In this document: positions 1 through 7,964 of the stretch, in pieces | Numbering within the stretch: position 1 is the first letter of the stretch | How the letters are laid out: each line of letters begins with the position of its first letter | Assembly (NCBI RefSeq): GCF_046736045.1 | Contig: NZ_CP177134.1 | Span: forward strand, 1,302,001 to 1,366,000 | Origin: Leptospira_A sp046736045 | GTDB lineage: Bacteria > Spirochaetota > Leptospiria > Leptospirales > Leptospiraceae | DNA length: 64,000 bases | Direction: 5' to 3' | The notes under the pieces: model-generated | The model's database searches: none | What the model was told of the DNA's origin: nothing | The model's input: only the letters and a program-made list of their open reading frames with translations | Made by a program: the position numbers and the translations under genes

Positions 1-1
1 C

Positions 2-898
2 TCTTGGGAAGGTGGTGTTTTAAGAGCGAAAGATCAAAGTTTTCTGGATGTGGACAAAAACGGTTTTGCGGATAAAAATTATCAAAACTCAAACATCTTT
101 TATAACAAGATGAGGATTGAATACTTTAGAAATGTCAGAAATGAAATTTACAGTTATTACCTGGATGATAATGATAAGACGGACGGAGAAACATCCCGTT
201 TGTTTTGGCATGGGTTTCATAACGAATTTAATTTTCAGACTTTTTCGTTTGTCGTACATGGAATTTATAATGCAGGTGTTGTAAAAAAACTTACACCTCT
301 GGTAGATGAAAATCAAATCACCTATTACAATACTACCAAAAGACATGCCATCAAAGGTGGTATGTATGATTTTCAATTTACTTACAGATGGAATGAATCT
401 TTAAATTTTAATTTAATCGCTTTGGGAACAACGGGTCGCCCCGGTTATGATAAAAATGGGGAAGAGGCCAATCTAAAAGGAAATGGATACAGAACTTTAG
501 CTCCCGGATTTTCCATTTCGAACATAGCAACCGACTTTACCGGCGGTTATGCGCTGTTCAACGGAGCTAGTTTTTCGGGTTTGAATGAATACGGGGCCTT
601 TACAAATATCATAGCTTTTGGTCCGTATCAATTTACGTTGGGCTACTATCAACTTTGGGCCACCAAATCACCGGAGATTAAAATCAATCGTGAATTCAAC
701 GAGTGGGCTGGTTACAAAACATCCACATATATGGGAATGGAATACAATTTGAATGTTCGTTATAATGTTACGTCGGATTTTCAAATTATATTTCGTTCCG
801 GCTATTATGTTGCGGGTGATGCGTTACTTGTCTTATTGGATTCGAAATACGGCAGGGTGCTTCGCGAAGCATTTGTAACTTTCGAACATAGATTCTAA
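2..898 (+). CDS. outer-membrane beta-barrel protein, 5' end cut by window edge
   Basis: The reading frame is open to the left edge, so the start lies outside the window; an in-frame GTG at 50 is not needed as a start. The visible 298 residues are rich in alternating aromatic and polar residues in short strands (for example FTYRWNESLNFNLIAL and FQIIFRSGYYV) and end in Phe (FVTFEHRF), as expected of a porin-like barrel recognised by the BAM complex. I do not recognise the family with certainty; an alginate-export or porin-type barrel is possible. No helix-rich domain or enzyme motif is visible. The gene converges on recR with only 10 bases between the stops. Confidence 0.6.
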   Translation, partial: SWEGGVLRAKDQSFLDVDKNGFADKNYQNSNIFYNKMRIEYFRNVRNEIYSYYLDDNDKTDGETSRLFWHGFHNEFNFQTFSFVVHGIYNAGVVKKLTPLVDENQITYYNTTKRHAIKGGMYDFQFTYRWNESLNFNLIALGTTGRPGYDKNGEEANLKGNGYRTLAPGFSISNIATDFTGGYALFNGASFSGLNEYGAFTNIIAFGPYQFTLGYYQLWATKSPEIKINREFNEWAGYKTSTYMGMEYNLNVRYNVTSDFQIIFRSGYYVAGDALLVLLDSKYGRVLREAFVTFEHRF

Positions 899-908
899 GA
901 AACAAAAA

Positions 909-1502
909 TTAAAGTGTAAGTCTGGACTTGATTGCTTTTCCAAGAGTGTATTGGTCGGAGTATTCGATTGTTCCGCCGATAGTGATCCCGTGAGCAATCC
1001 TCGTAACTTTGATCTCTCTTTCCTTAATCAGATGAGACAGATAAGATGCGGTAGCATCTCCCTCTAACGTAGGATTGGTGGCAACCAGTACTTCTTTTAT
1101 ATCTGATTCTTCGAGTCTTTCCATCAAAGGTCGGATTCTAAGTTGATCCGGGCCGATTCCGTCCAAAGGCGAAATTGAACCATTCAAAACATGATAGGTC
1201 CCGAAAAACTCTTTTGTGTTTTCTATAAAAAATATATCTTCAGGTTGTTCCACTACGCAGAGTATCGCCTTGTCTCTCTTTGGTGAATCACAAATATCAC
1301 AAATGATTTCTTCCGTCAATCCACCGCAGATTTGGCAAAAATGCAATTTTTCACGCGCTTCGCGAAGTCCGTTCAACCAGGATTGAAAGGTCGAATCTTC
1401 CATTCGTAGAACATGAAATCCGATACGAGTGGCACTTTTTTTTCCAATCCCGGGCAATATGGAAAAGGAAGAGACTAGTTTTTGGAACTGATTTTCAGAC
1501 AG
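909..1502 (-). CDS. recR: recombination protein RecR
   Basis: RecR works with RecO/RecF to load RecA at gaps. The sequence shows a helix-hairpin-helix (LPGIGKKSATRIGFHVL), a C4 zinc finger (CQICGG...ICDICDS) and a Toprim domain (LCVVEQPED, LVATNPTLEGDATA), ending KAIKSRLTL. The first NTG codon in frame, TTG at 1457, is the Leu of LPGIG and would cut the first helix. The frame stays open to 1523, and a GGAGGA stands seven bases before a CTG at 1502. Starting there gives 197 residues, the usual family length, with N-terminal residues LSENQFQKLVSSFSILPGIG. I therefore place the start at CTG 1502, overlapping the ybaB stop. It is the last gene of the dnaX-ybaB-recR string. Confidence 0.9.
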   Translation of the reverse strand: MSENQFQKLVSSFSILPGIGKKSATRIGFHVLRMEDSTFQSWLNGLREAREKLHFCQICGGLTEEIICDICDSPKRDKAILCVVEQPEDIFFIENTKEFFGTYHVLNGSISPLDGIGPDQLRIRPLMERLEESDIKEVLVATNPTLEGDATASYLSHLIKEREIKVTRIAHGITIGGTIEYSDQYTLGKAIKSRLTL

Positions 1503-1866
1503 AAGGATTTCCTCCGGGAGGATTCATCTGATTCATCATTGCTTCGATATCTTTCGGATTGAAACCCAAAACGTTTTTCACTTCATGTGCCATTACATCT
1601 TTTGATTTGCGAAGCACTTCATTGGTCGCAGAGATAATCAAATCTTCCAACATTTTCGCATCTTCCGCATTGAACATGATCGGATTGATTTTTAAATCGG
1701 TAATGGCTCCGTCCGCAGTTGCAGTGATCTCAACCATACCGGCTCCTGCGGATGCAGATACACGTATGCCTGCCAGTCGTTTTTGCAACTCGGCTTGTTT
1801 CTCTTGCATATTTCCCAATTGAGAAAAAGCATCTTTCATCTGTTTGACTTGATCGAATATTCCCAT
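1495..1866 (-). CDS. YbaB/EbfC family nucleoid-associated protein
   Basis: This 123-residue protein has the YbaB/EbfC layout: an N-terminal helix (FDQVKQMKDAFSQLGNMQEKQAELQ shape), a beta region (VEITATADGAITDLKINP), and a C-terminal helix ending in Met/Pro/Gly-rich sequence (EAMMNQMNPPGG). The family forms DNA-binding dimers and almost always sits between dnaX and recR, as here. The ATG start at 1866 follows the dnaX stop by 18 bases, and its 3' end overlaps the proposed recR start and carries the recR ribosome binding site. Confidence 0.9.
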   Translation of the reverse strand: MGIFDQVKQMKDAFSQLGNMQEKQAELQKRLAGIRVSASAGAGMVEITATADGAITDLKINPIMFNAEDAKMLEDLIISATNEVLRKSKDVMAHEVKNVLGFNPKDIEAMMNQMNPPGGNPSV

Positions 1867-1884
1867 AATGCCTATCTATTAGAT

Positions 1885-3372
1885 CTATAAATTTTTAAAT
1901 TGGCCCGGATCTACTTCCATTCCGGCAAACTTTTCTTTGAGTAATTTTTCCATTTCGTTCGGATCGGCTGCCGCTTTCGGTTTTGCTGCAGGTTCAGATA
2001 CAGGTTGGGTTGGTGTAACAGTATTTTGCGGTGACGGGTTTTCCGTTTGCGGAGCAGTCCGTTTTTCTTCGGGTGCTGTGGAAACTGTCGGCTTATTTAC
2101 ATTTGTCGGAATTTGCGCAGAAGCTTTTTCCTTTTCCTGAGTAACAGGTTTTTTAACCTCTATTTCTCTCTCGGCTGCATCCGGTAGATTTCCCATATCG
2201 GATTGAATCTGTTTGGTAAGATCGGATAGTTTGGCAAGTAATCCTGATACAGAAGGTTTTTCCCTTTCCAAAATCAATTTTCTAAATTGAATTTCCAAAT
2301 ATACTTTCACTTCATAAGAACTTCGAAGTTTCATCTGGTTCATTTTTTCATGAATGAGAAATAAATTCTCAGCAAGCAAAATCAAAACTTCACGATCCAA
2401 TTCTCTGAATTTAAGTTTGAGTTTTTGTAAATCTTCCACAGGAATATTTAATGATTCCCGATCCGCAAGATTGTCCTGAATAAGAAGTAATGAATTTAAA
2501 AATTCTAAAAAATCCCAAGTGAATTTGATCAGATCCATACCTTCTTGAAAGTATGTCTCCAGTTTTTCAAAAATTTTTGCAGACCTTGCAGGATCTAAAA
2601 GATCTTCCAATAATTCGATAAAGGTATCAATTCCGTGATACCCGATCATTTTTCTTAGTTTTGCACCAGTTAGGTTGCCATCCGTAAACACGACAGCTTG
2701 TTCCATAAAGGAGAGAGTATCTCTGACGGATCCGTCTCCCTTTTTTGCGATCCAAAAAAGACCTTCCGAATCGAATTTGAAATTTTCCTTAACACTAAGC
2801 ATCTCTACATATTGCTGAAGAACAGCAACGGGAACTTTTCTAAAATGAAAATCTTGACATCGGGATAGAATGGTTTCCGGGATTTTATGATACTCTGTGG
2901 TGGCTAAAATAAAAACTACATGAGGAGGAGGTTCTTCTAGAGTTTTGAGAAGTGCGTTGAAAGCAGCGCTACTCAACATATGAACCTCATCGAGGATATA
3001 AACCCGATACCTTCCGCCCATCGCGTTGAACTTCACATTTTCGCGCAAATCTCTGATATTGTCCACACCGCTATTGGAAGCGGCATCAATCTCCATAACA
3101 TCGTTTGAATTGCCTTTTGTAATTTCGAGACAAGACAAACATTTGTTACATGGTTCGACACCGTCCGGATTTTCACAATTCAGGCGTTTGGCAAGAATAC
3201 GGGCTATTGTGGTTTTCCCCACACCGCGAGGCCCTATAAAAATATAGGCATGACCGATCTTTTTGGTTTTGAAAGCGTTTTGAAGGGAGCCTACAGCAAG
3301 GTCTTGGTAAATGACGTCTTTAAAGAACTGTGGGCGGTATTTGCGGAATAAGACTTGGTGGTTTTCGTTCAT
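1885..3372 (-). CDS. dnaX: DNA polymerase III gamma/tau subunit
   Basis: This clamp-loader ATPase has 495 residues. It shows Walker A (GPRGVGKTT, about 48-56), a zinc module with cysteines in CENPDGVEPCNKCLSC, Walker B (YILDEVHML), sensor 1 (ILATTE) and the SRC arginine finger (LSRCQDF). Domain III follows, then a Pro/Thr/Glu-rich linker (about 400-465) and a short C-terminal helix (MEKLLKEKFAGMEVD). The tau-specific polymerase-binding domain is short compared with E. coli. The ATG at 3372 lies 12 bases after the tRNA-Ser(GGA) gene, so dnaX is probably cotranscribed with it. Confidence 0.95.
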   Translation of the reverse strand: MNENHQVLFRKYRPQFFKDVIYQDLAVGSLQNAFKTKKIGHAYIFIGPRGVGKTTIARILAKRLNCENPDGVEPCNKCLSCLEITKGNSNDVMEIDAASNSGVDNIRDLRENVKFNAMGGRYRVYILDEVHMLSSAAFNALLKTLEEPPPHVVFILATTEYHKIPETILSRCQDFHFRKVPVAVLQQYVEMLSVKENFKFDSEGLFWIAKKGDGSVRDTLSFMEQAVVFTDGNLTGAKLRKMIGYHGIDTFIELLEDLLDPARSAKIFEKLETYFQEGMDLIKFTWDFLEFLNSLLLIQDNLADRESLNIPVEDLQKLKLKFRELDREVLILLAENLFLIHEKMNQMKLRSSYEVKVYLEIQFRKLILEREKPSVSGLLAKLSDLTKQIQSDMGNLPDAAEREIEVKKPVTQEKEKASAQIPTNVNKPTVSTAPEEKRTAPQTENPSPQNTVTPTQPVSEPAAKPKAAADPNEMEKLLKEKFAGMEVDPGQFKNL

Positions 3373-3383
3373 TTAGGAACCAT

Positions 3384-3468
<85 letters not shown>

Positions 3469-3513
3469 AATGGATTCTACGAACTTCCATAAAAAGAAAC
3501 GGTCAATAGAATT

Positions 3514-3966
3514 CTACCTTTTCTCTTTGAAAAATTCCCGAAATTCATTTTTTATCACGGAATTTTCAATCAGCTGAATGGTAGGGAAATGATTCATCAA
3601 ATAGATGGATTCGGTGGAATAGGAAGAAATTCCCTCACCGGGTTTTGCCGGTAAAAAGTAATAAACCTTTGGTAATTTAACACGGAGTATAGCCCCAGCG
3701 CATTGCAAACAAGGTTCGAGGGCTGTAATCAATATGGAGTCGGTTAAGTATTTTTGATTTTGGTGTTTGGTTGCGGATTCAATTGCAATAATTTCACTAT
3801 GGAGAGTTGCATTTCGATCGGATTCCACTTGGTTGAAAGATTCGGAAATGAATTTGTAATCCGATTCGGAATAGATCTGAGTGAAGCTTGGAATTTCGTT
3901 TGGAAAGTTTTTTCTGATTTCAGACCAGCGATGCAGAAACGCATCGAAAAGAATTCGTGCGCCCAA
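3514..3966 (-). CDS. tadA: tRNA-specific adenosine deaminase TadA
   Basis: TadA converts A34 of tRNA-Arg(ACG) to inosine. The zinc-site motifs are HSEIIAIESA (His ligand and catalytic Glu; the usual motif is HAE) and ALEPCLQCAGAI (PCxxC). The 150-residue length and the N-terminal helix (FDAFLHRWSEIRK) fit the family. The only NTG start that keeps this helix is TTG at 3966, which lies inside the acceptor stem of the upstream tRNA-Arg gene; an ATT at 3954 would be the non-canonical alternative. An AGAGG in the tRNA T-stem could serve as ribosome binding site. The neighbour is the natural substrate of the enzyme. Another nucleoside or guanine deaminase is possible but less likely. Confidence 0.85.
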   Translation of the reverse strand: MGARILFDAFLHRWSEIRKNFPNEIPSFTQIYSESDYKFISESFNQVESDRNATLHSEIIAIESATKHQNQKYLTDSILITALEPCLQCAGAILRVKLPKVYYFLPAKPGEGISSYSTESIYLMNHFPTIQLIENSVIKNEFREFFKEKR

Positions 3967-4031
3967 GAGGACTTGAACCTCTAACCTTCTGATCCGTAGT
4001 CAGATACTCTATCCAATTGAGCTATGGGCGC
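3958..4031 (-). tRNA. tRNA-Arg(ACG)
   Basis: The minus strand folds as a 74-base cloverleaf. The acceptor stem is GCGCCCA/TGGGCGC with discriminator A, the D arm is AGCTCAATTGGATAGAGT, the anticodon arm is TCTGA-CTACGGA-TCAGA with anticodon ACG, and the T arm is AGAGGTTCAAGTCCTCT. An ACG anticodon needs A34-to-inosine editing by TadA, encoded directly downstream and overlapping this gene by 9 bases. Confidence 0.95.
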
Positions 4032-4415
4032 AAATAAGCTCGAAAGCTTTTTTTCCCAGTCGGAAAGAATGGGTATATCAATGGTTTTTTTCAAGCGGAG
4101 AGAGTAAATCAAAAATCCAGACAATCCTAGATAAAGTAGAATCGACACCAGATGGAGAAAGTTGGATAAAAACGATCCTATAAAAGGAAATAAGGAAAAA
4201 ATCTGAGCAATGAAGAGTAAACTGAAAAATAAACCGGTGTTAATTGCTGAATAAAGGCAAACTTTGCGTATTTTCAAAATCTGATCATTGAAACTCAGGA
4301 TGGGAACCCAGGAAAAATAGAAAGGAAGAGCCGCAAAAATCATTTTTGATTCCTCGGTCTTTAGGACCTCTAGAACCTTCTTTGCAAATGTTTGAACTCT
4401 GGGTGGTATTTGCAT
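3981..4415 (-). CDS. small membrane protein of unknown function, reading into tRNA-Arg
   Basis: The ATG at 4415 starts 14 bases after tRNA-Ser(GCU) and gives about 144 residues. Residues from about 25 to 125 hold three to four hydrophobic segments (AALPFYFSWVPIL, INTGLFFSLLFIAQIFSLFP, LHLVSILLYLGLSGFLIYSL). I do not recognise the family. No stop occurs before the tRNA-Arg gene, so the last 17 residues (APIAQLDRVSDYGSEG region) are translated from tRNA sequence and the stop falls at 3981. Translation would therefore run 51 bases into the tRNA. The membrane part looks real; the exact functional C-terminus is doubtful. Confidence 0.55.
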   Translation of the reverse strand: MQIPPRVQTFAKKVLEVLKTEESKMIFAALPFYFSWVPILSFNDQILKIRKVCLYSAINTGLFFSLLFIAQIFSLFPFIGSFLSNFLHLVSILLYLGLSGFLIYSLRLKKTIDIPILSDWEKKLSSLFAPIAQLDRVSDYGSEG

Positions 4416-4428
4416 GGTGATAAAATAT

Positions 4429-4516
<88 letters not shown>

Positions 4517-4527
4517 ATTTGTACACT

Positions 4528-4611
<84 letters not shown>

Positions 4612-4625
4612 AGTAGTACCTATCC

Positions 4626-4653
4626 GTTATGGTAAATACGAGTGCGGTGTCAA
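4626..4653 (-). promoter_or_regulatory. sigma-70-type promoter of the tRNA operon
   Basis: On the minus strand a perfect TTGACA (4653-4648) is followed after 16 bases by CATAAC (4631-4626, four of six matches to TATAAT). The predicted start of transcription, near 4619, is a few bases before tRNA-Ser(TGA), as expected for a stable-RNA operon. This is inference from consensus only. Confidence 0.55.
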
Positions 4654-4681
4654 TGGAATTATCAATCTATGGATTAAACCA

Positions 4682-5824
4682 ATGAAAAAGATTCGATTAA
4701 AATTAGAAAAATGGGCTCACGGTGGCTATACTTTGTCTCATCACGAAGGCCATCCTGTTTTTGTATCGGGAGGAATCCCCGGCGAAGAAGTGGAATTGGG
4801 GATTGAAAAAGACGGCAAAAAAGAATGGTTCGCACGTGTTCTGGATGTTTATGAATTTTCTCCACATAGAATCAAAATCGATTGTGATGCGTTTGGTGAA
4901 TGCGGCGGATGCTCTTATCGTCATATTTCATATACAAAAGAACTCGAACTCAAACGTTCGCTTTTAAAAGAACTATTTCCGAATTTTAAAAAAGAAATCG
5001 GAGTGATCTCCGGATCCTCTTCACATTACAGAAATAATGTGCAATGGCAGATAGAAAACAATAAGCCCGGATTTTATGCCAGATTCTCCCATGATATAGT
5101 GGAATCTTCCGCAAATGAATGTTTGAATTTAGATTCGAAACTGCAATGGAAGAACCTGCCAAATGATATTAAAAAATTAAAACCGAATTCAAATCCGAAA
5201 TCTACCTCCAATTCCATCCAAGCACGAATCTCATTGGAAAAAGTAGTTCCTTACGATAAAGAAAATACTCTTTTCCTGATCAAAGGAAAAACAATATATG
5301 CGCCACCTAACGGATTCTTTCAAATCAATCAGTTTTTAATCGAACCTTGGTTGGATCGAATCGGATCTTGGTTGTCAGATAAAGAAAAGGTGTTGGAACT
5401 TTTTTGCGGGTCAGGTTCGATCGGAATTTGTCTGAATGAAAAAATTGAATCACTATTAGGTTATGAAAGTCATTCCAAAAGCATACAGTTTGCAAAGAAG
5501 AACGCATCTAAAAACGGAATCGACCATTACCAATACGAAGTGAAAGATTTATATACTCAAAAGCTTGATCCGCAACCGAAAGGATATTCTACATGGATCA
5601 TCAATCCTCCTCGCGCAGGGTTAAATCCTTTGCTCTTGGAACAAATCGGGAAAAATAAACCTAAAAAGCTGATCTATTCGAGTTGCAATGCGAGTACTTT
5701 GAGAAGAGATGCGATGGAATTGGAAAAATCGGGTTATGAAATAAAGGAAATGGTTCTAGTTGATTTTTTTCCCAGAACATCACATTACGAAGTGCTGATT
5801 TTGTTTGGGAATACCCAACAATAA
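4682..5824 (+). CDS. TrmA/RlmD-type RNA (uracil-5-)-methyltransferase
   Basis: This 380-residue enzyme should transfer methyl from SAM to C5 of a uracil in rRNA or tRNA. It has an N-terminal TRAM-like domain (KLEKWAHGGYTLSHHEG), Fe-S cluster cysteines (CDAFGECGGCSYRH plus a later Cys in NECLN), the SAM motif ELFCGSGSIGI, IINPPRAGL, and the catalytic Cys motif SSCNASTLRRDA. The ATG at 4682 begins directly at the TRAM domain. It diverges from the tRNA operon. Which base and RNA it modifies cannot be told from sequence. Confidence 0.85.
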   Translation: MKKIRLKLEKWAHGGYTLSHHEGHPVFVSGGIPGEEVELGIEKDGKKEWFARVLDVYEFSPHRIKIDCDAFGECGGCSYRHISYTKELELKRSLLKELFPNFKKEIGVISGSSSHYRNNVQWQIENNKPGFYARFSHDIVESSANECLNLDSKLQWKNLPNDIKKLKPNSNPKSTSNSIQARISLEKVVPYDKENTLFLIKGKTIYAPPNGFFQINQFLIEPWLDRIGSWLSDKEKVLELFCGSGSIGICLNEKIESLLGYESHSKSIQFAKKNASKNGIDHYQYEVKDLYTQKLDPQPKGYSTWIINPPRAGLNPLLLEQIGKNKPKKLIYSSCNASTLRRDAMELEKSGYEIKEMVLVDFFPRTSHYEVLILFGNTQQ

Positions 5825-5857
5825 AAGCACTTCTTTGGACTGGGGGAATAATCTGTG

Positions 5858-6079
5858 TTATATTGTTTTTCTATTTTTAGTAGAAAGATTTTTCTGAAAA
5901 TAAATAGGGCAAAATCCGACTACGGAAGTTCCAATCAGAAATAATCCTACAAGTGCAAATACAATCGCTGTAAAGCCTTGTATGGAGCCGGTTAGATATA
6001 CAACAGCTATGACAATTCCAACTAACGCGCGCAATAAACGATCAAGTATTCCTAAATTAATATTCATCTTCGTCTCCAT
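5858..6079 (-). CDS. DUF2892 (YgaP-type) small membrane protein
   Basis: This 73-residue protein has the DUF2892 pattern: a short N-terminus (MNINLGILDRLLRALVG), then two hydrophobic segments (VGIVIAVVYLTGSIQGFTAI and ALVGLFLIGTSVVGFCPIY), the second ending in the conserved GFCPIY. The family is the membrane part of YgaP-type proteins and is often near sulfurtransferases. The ATG at 6079 or the in-frame ATG four codons later could be the start. It lies 23 bases downstream of the hydrolase gene and is probably cotranscribed. Confidence 0.8.
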   Translation of the reverse strand: METKMNINLGILDRLLRALVGIVIAVVYLTGSIQGFTAIVFALVGLFLIGTSVVGFCPIYFQKNLSTKNRKTI

Positions 6080-6102
6080 ATAAAATGAGACGAGTTAGAA
6101 TC

Positions 6103-6990
6103 CTACAACGTATACTTGTTTTTTTTAACCCAAGATAAAATTTCTTCTGCGACTGCTTCAGGCTCTTCCCAATGTAGGAAATGTCCGCAATTTTCGAATC
6201 CTTTCTTTTTTAAACCTTGGGAGAAGTCCGAGTCTTTTAATAATTGTTCGAATAAGTTTCTATGAAAGCATCCGTCTTCTTCACCGTACAATACTTGCGT
6301 AGGAGCTCCTACCACCGCATCCAAAATTCCTAAAATACTTTCTCTTCCCGTTTCAGTAAGCAAATCGTTTAGATTTCTATAATACGAAAGTGCCGAAGAT
6401 AGGACACCTGGGTTCTGAAAATTATTTTTAATCTCTGCTAGGTGGTCTTGATTCGGAAGCAATTCGGGAGACCAGTCTTTCCAAAGATAGTCAATCAATG
6501 CGAATTGATTGGAACGAATCGTAAGTTCTGCAAGAAAAGGAATTTGAAACAGTAAAAGATACCAGGAATGAAAAGATTGTTGAGGCGCCCAAATCAAAGT
6601 TTCCTGATAGTTTTTTAAAAGAGGAACTCCGATGGAAGTAATGGAAGAAATCCGCATCGGGTAATAGATTCCAGCTGCGTAAGCGATAACGGCACCCCAA
6701 TTATGCCCTACCAAATGGACGTGATCCCACCCTCTATCATCCATCCAAGCCAAAATGTCCAATACCAAATCATTGATATGGAGCTTCGACCAATGGGAAA
6801 TCGTCCTAGGTTCGTATCCGCGCATAACAGGCGCTACGCAGTGATATCCTTGTCTGGCAATCGGCTCCATAATCTGTGAAAAGGTTTTGTTGTTATCCGG
6901 AAATCCGTGCAGGAAGAGAATGGGTTCTCCCGATCCGGTTTCTAAAGTTGAGAATGAAGTTTGTTTGTTTCGAATTTCGGAATAAAACAT
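6103..6990 (-). CDS. alpha/beta-fold hydrolase, epoxide hydrolase/dehalogenase-like, with Asn at the nucleophile position
   Basis: This 295-residue protein has an oxyanion segment (LFLHGFPDNNKTF), the nucleophile elbow VGHNWGAV (about residue 97), an acid-loop region (VLYGEEDGCFH) and the catalytic His region (NCGHFLHWEEPEAVAEEIL). Epoxide hydrolases and haloalkane dehalogenases normally have Asp in the elbow (GHDWG); here the codon is clearly AAT, Asn. The start ATG overlaps the esterase stop as TAATG, so the two are translationally linked. The substrate is unknown, and activity depends on the Asn question. Confidence 0.8.
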   Translation of the reverse strand: MFYSEIRNKQTSFSTLETGSGEPILFLHGFPDNNKTFSQIMEPIARQGYHCVAPVMRGYEPRTISHWSKLHINDLVLDILAWMDDRGWDHVHLVGHNWGAVIAYAAGIYYPMRISSITSIGVPLLKNYQETLIWAPQQSFHSWYLLLFQIPFLAELTIRSNQFALIDYLWKDWSPELLPNQDHLAEIKNNFQNPGVLSSALSYYRNLNDLLTETGRESILGILDAVVGAPTQVLYGEEDGCFHRNLFEQLLKDSDFSQGLKKKGFENCGHFLHWEEPEAVAEEILSWVKKNKYTL

Positions 6991-7964
6991 TAATTGCCAC
7001 CTAGGTTTGTCTTAGGAGTTTCTTTGAAAAAATCTAATATGGCCGAAGATGCGTCCAAATCTTCCGAAAGATATCCATATTTTTTTTCACTATGATAATA
7101 GAATCCGTGAGGCCAGATATGACCTCCGTTTTCCAAAAGAAAGGCTCTTAGTCTTAGGGAAGGAATTCGGGACTCATAGTCATATTGGACGATATCCTTG
7201 TTAATCTTTGTTTTTATACCTTGGATATAACGTCTGTTTTCCGATGTGCATTGCAATTTTTCAGACCAGAACTTCAAACTATCTTGGAAAGAAATACTTT
7301 CTCCGGCAGCGATTCGATCCTTATCATTTAAGGGATTTTTGGGAATAAAGATCGTTCCACCCCGATAAGGGATGATATCGTCTTTTTTTCCGAATATAAA
7401 TCCTACGGACAGAGGACGACCCAAACTGCAATTTTGAGAAAGAAACTTTGATGTAGTTGCCGCTACCGAAAAGGAAGAAGCGAAAACATCCGCCGCTTCA
7501 CAGGCAAGACGTTGTGCCATAAAACCACCGTTAGATAGTCCGACCACATGGATTCTACTTTCATCAATTAGATAATTTTTCTTAAAGTAAGACACCATAT
7601 CCCGAAAAAACAATACATCTTTCGTCTGATTCTGATCCGTAATGGAATGTTTTACTCCTCTTCCGTCATTCCATCTATTGGCAAAACCTTCCGGATAAAC
7701 AACGATAAACCGATCTTGGTCCACCCTTTCCGAAAGTCTGGTCAAATAGATCATTCCTTCACTATTGCCACCTCCTCCATGTAATACGAAGATTAAGGGG
7801 AGAGTATTTGTTTGATAATCGGTGGGAAGCAAATACCGAAAATTCCGTTCGATTCCATTGCTTACGATCTGAGATGATTTATGATTTTGTACGGGAACAA
7901 ATTTCGGTAATGTTTTGCAGCTGAAAAAACTAAACATGAATATAAAGAATACTATCCGTTTCAC
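6990..7964 (-). CDS. LpqC/PHB-depolymerase-type esterase lipoprotein
   Basis: This 324-residue protein starts with a lipoprotein signal (KRIVFFIFMFSFFSC, Cys about 16). It then has the polyhydroxybutyrate depolymerase/feruloyl esterase-like fold: HGGGGNSEG oxyanion region, VVYPEGFANRWNDGRG, the nucleophile elbow VGLSNGGFMAQ, and GGHIWPHG with the catalytic His. I choose GTG 7964 because it overlaps the cupin stop as GTGA and gives a clean signal peptide; TTG at 7982 would add six residues. It is likely an outer-membrane or periplasmic esterase of unknown substrate. Confidence 0.8.
   Translation of the reverse strand: MKRIVFFIFMFSFFSCKTLPKFVPVQNHKSSQIVSNGIERNFRYLLPTDYQTNTLPLIFVLHGGGGNSEGMIYLTRLSERVDQDRFIVVYPEGFANRWNDGRGVKHSITDQNQTKDVLFFRDMVSYFKKNYLIDESRIHVVGLSNGGFMAQRLACEAADVFASSFSVAATTSKFLSQNCSLGRPLSVGFIFGKKDDIIPYRGGTIFIPKNPLNDKDRIAAGESISFQDSLKFWSEKLQCTSENRRYIQGIKTKINKDIVQYDYESRIPSLRLRAFLLENGGHIWPHGFYYHSEKKYGYLSEDLDASSAILDFFKETPKTNLGGN

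Noticed and set aside
2738..2748. An in-frame A AAA AAG heptamer in dnaX (minus strand) like the E. coli gamma frameshift site.
   Set aside because: It encodes the conserved IAKKGDGS segment near residue 212, far too early for a gamma-length product, and no downstream stem-loop stood out; likely chance.
3958..4031. The translated tRNA-Arg peptide as a conserved protein domain.
   Set aside because: The tail is simply the tRNA sequence in one frame; the cloverleaf explains it.
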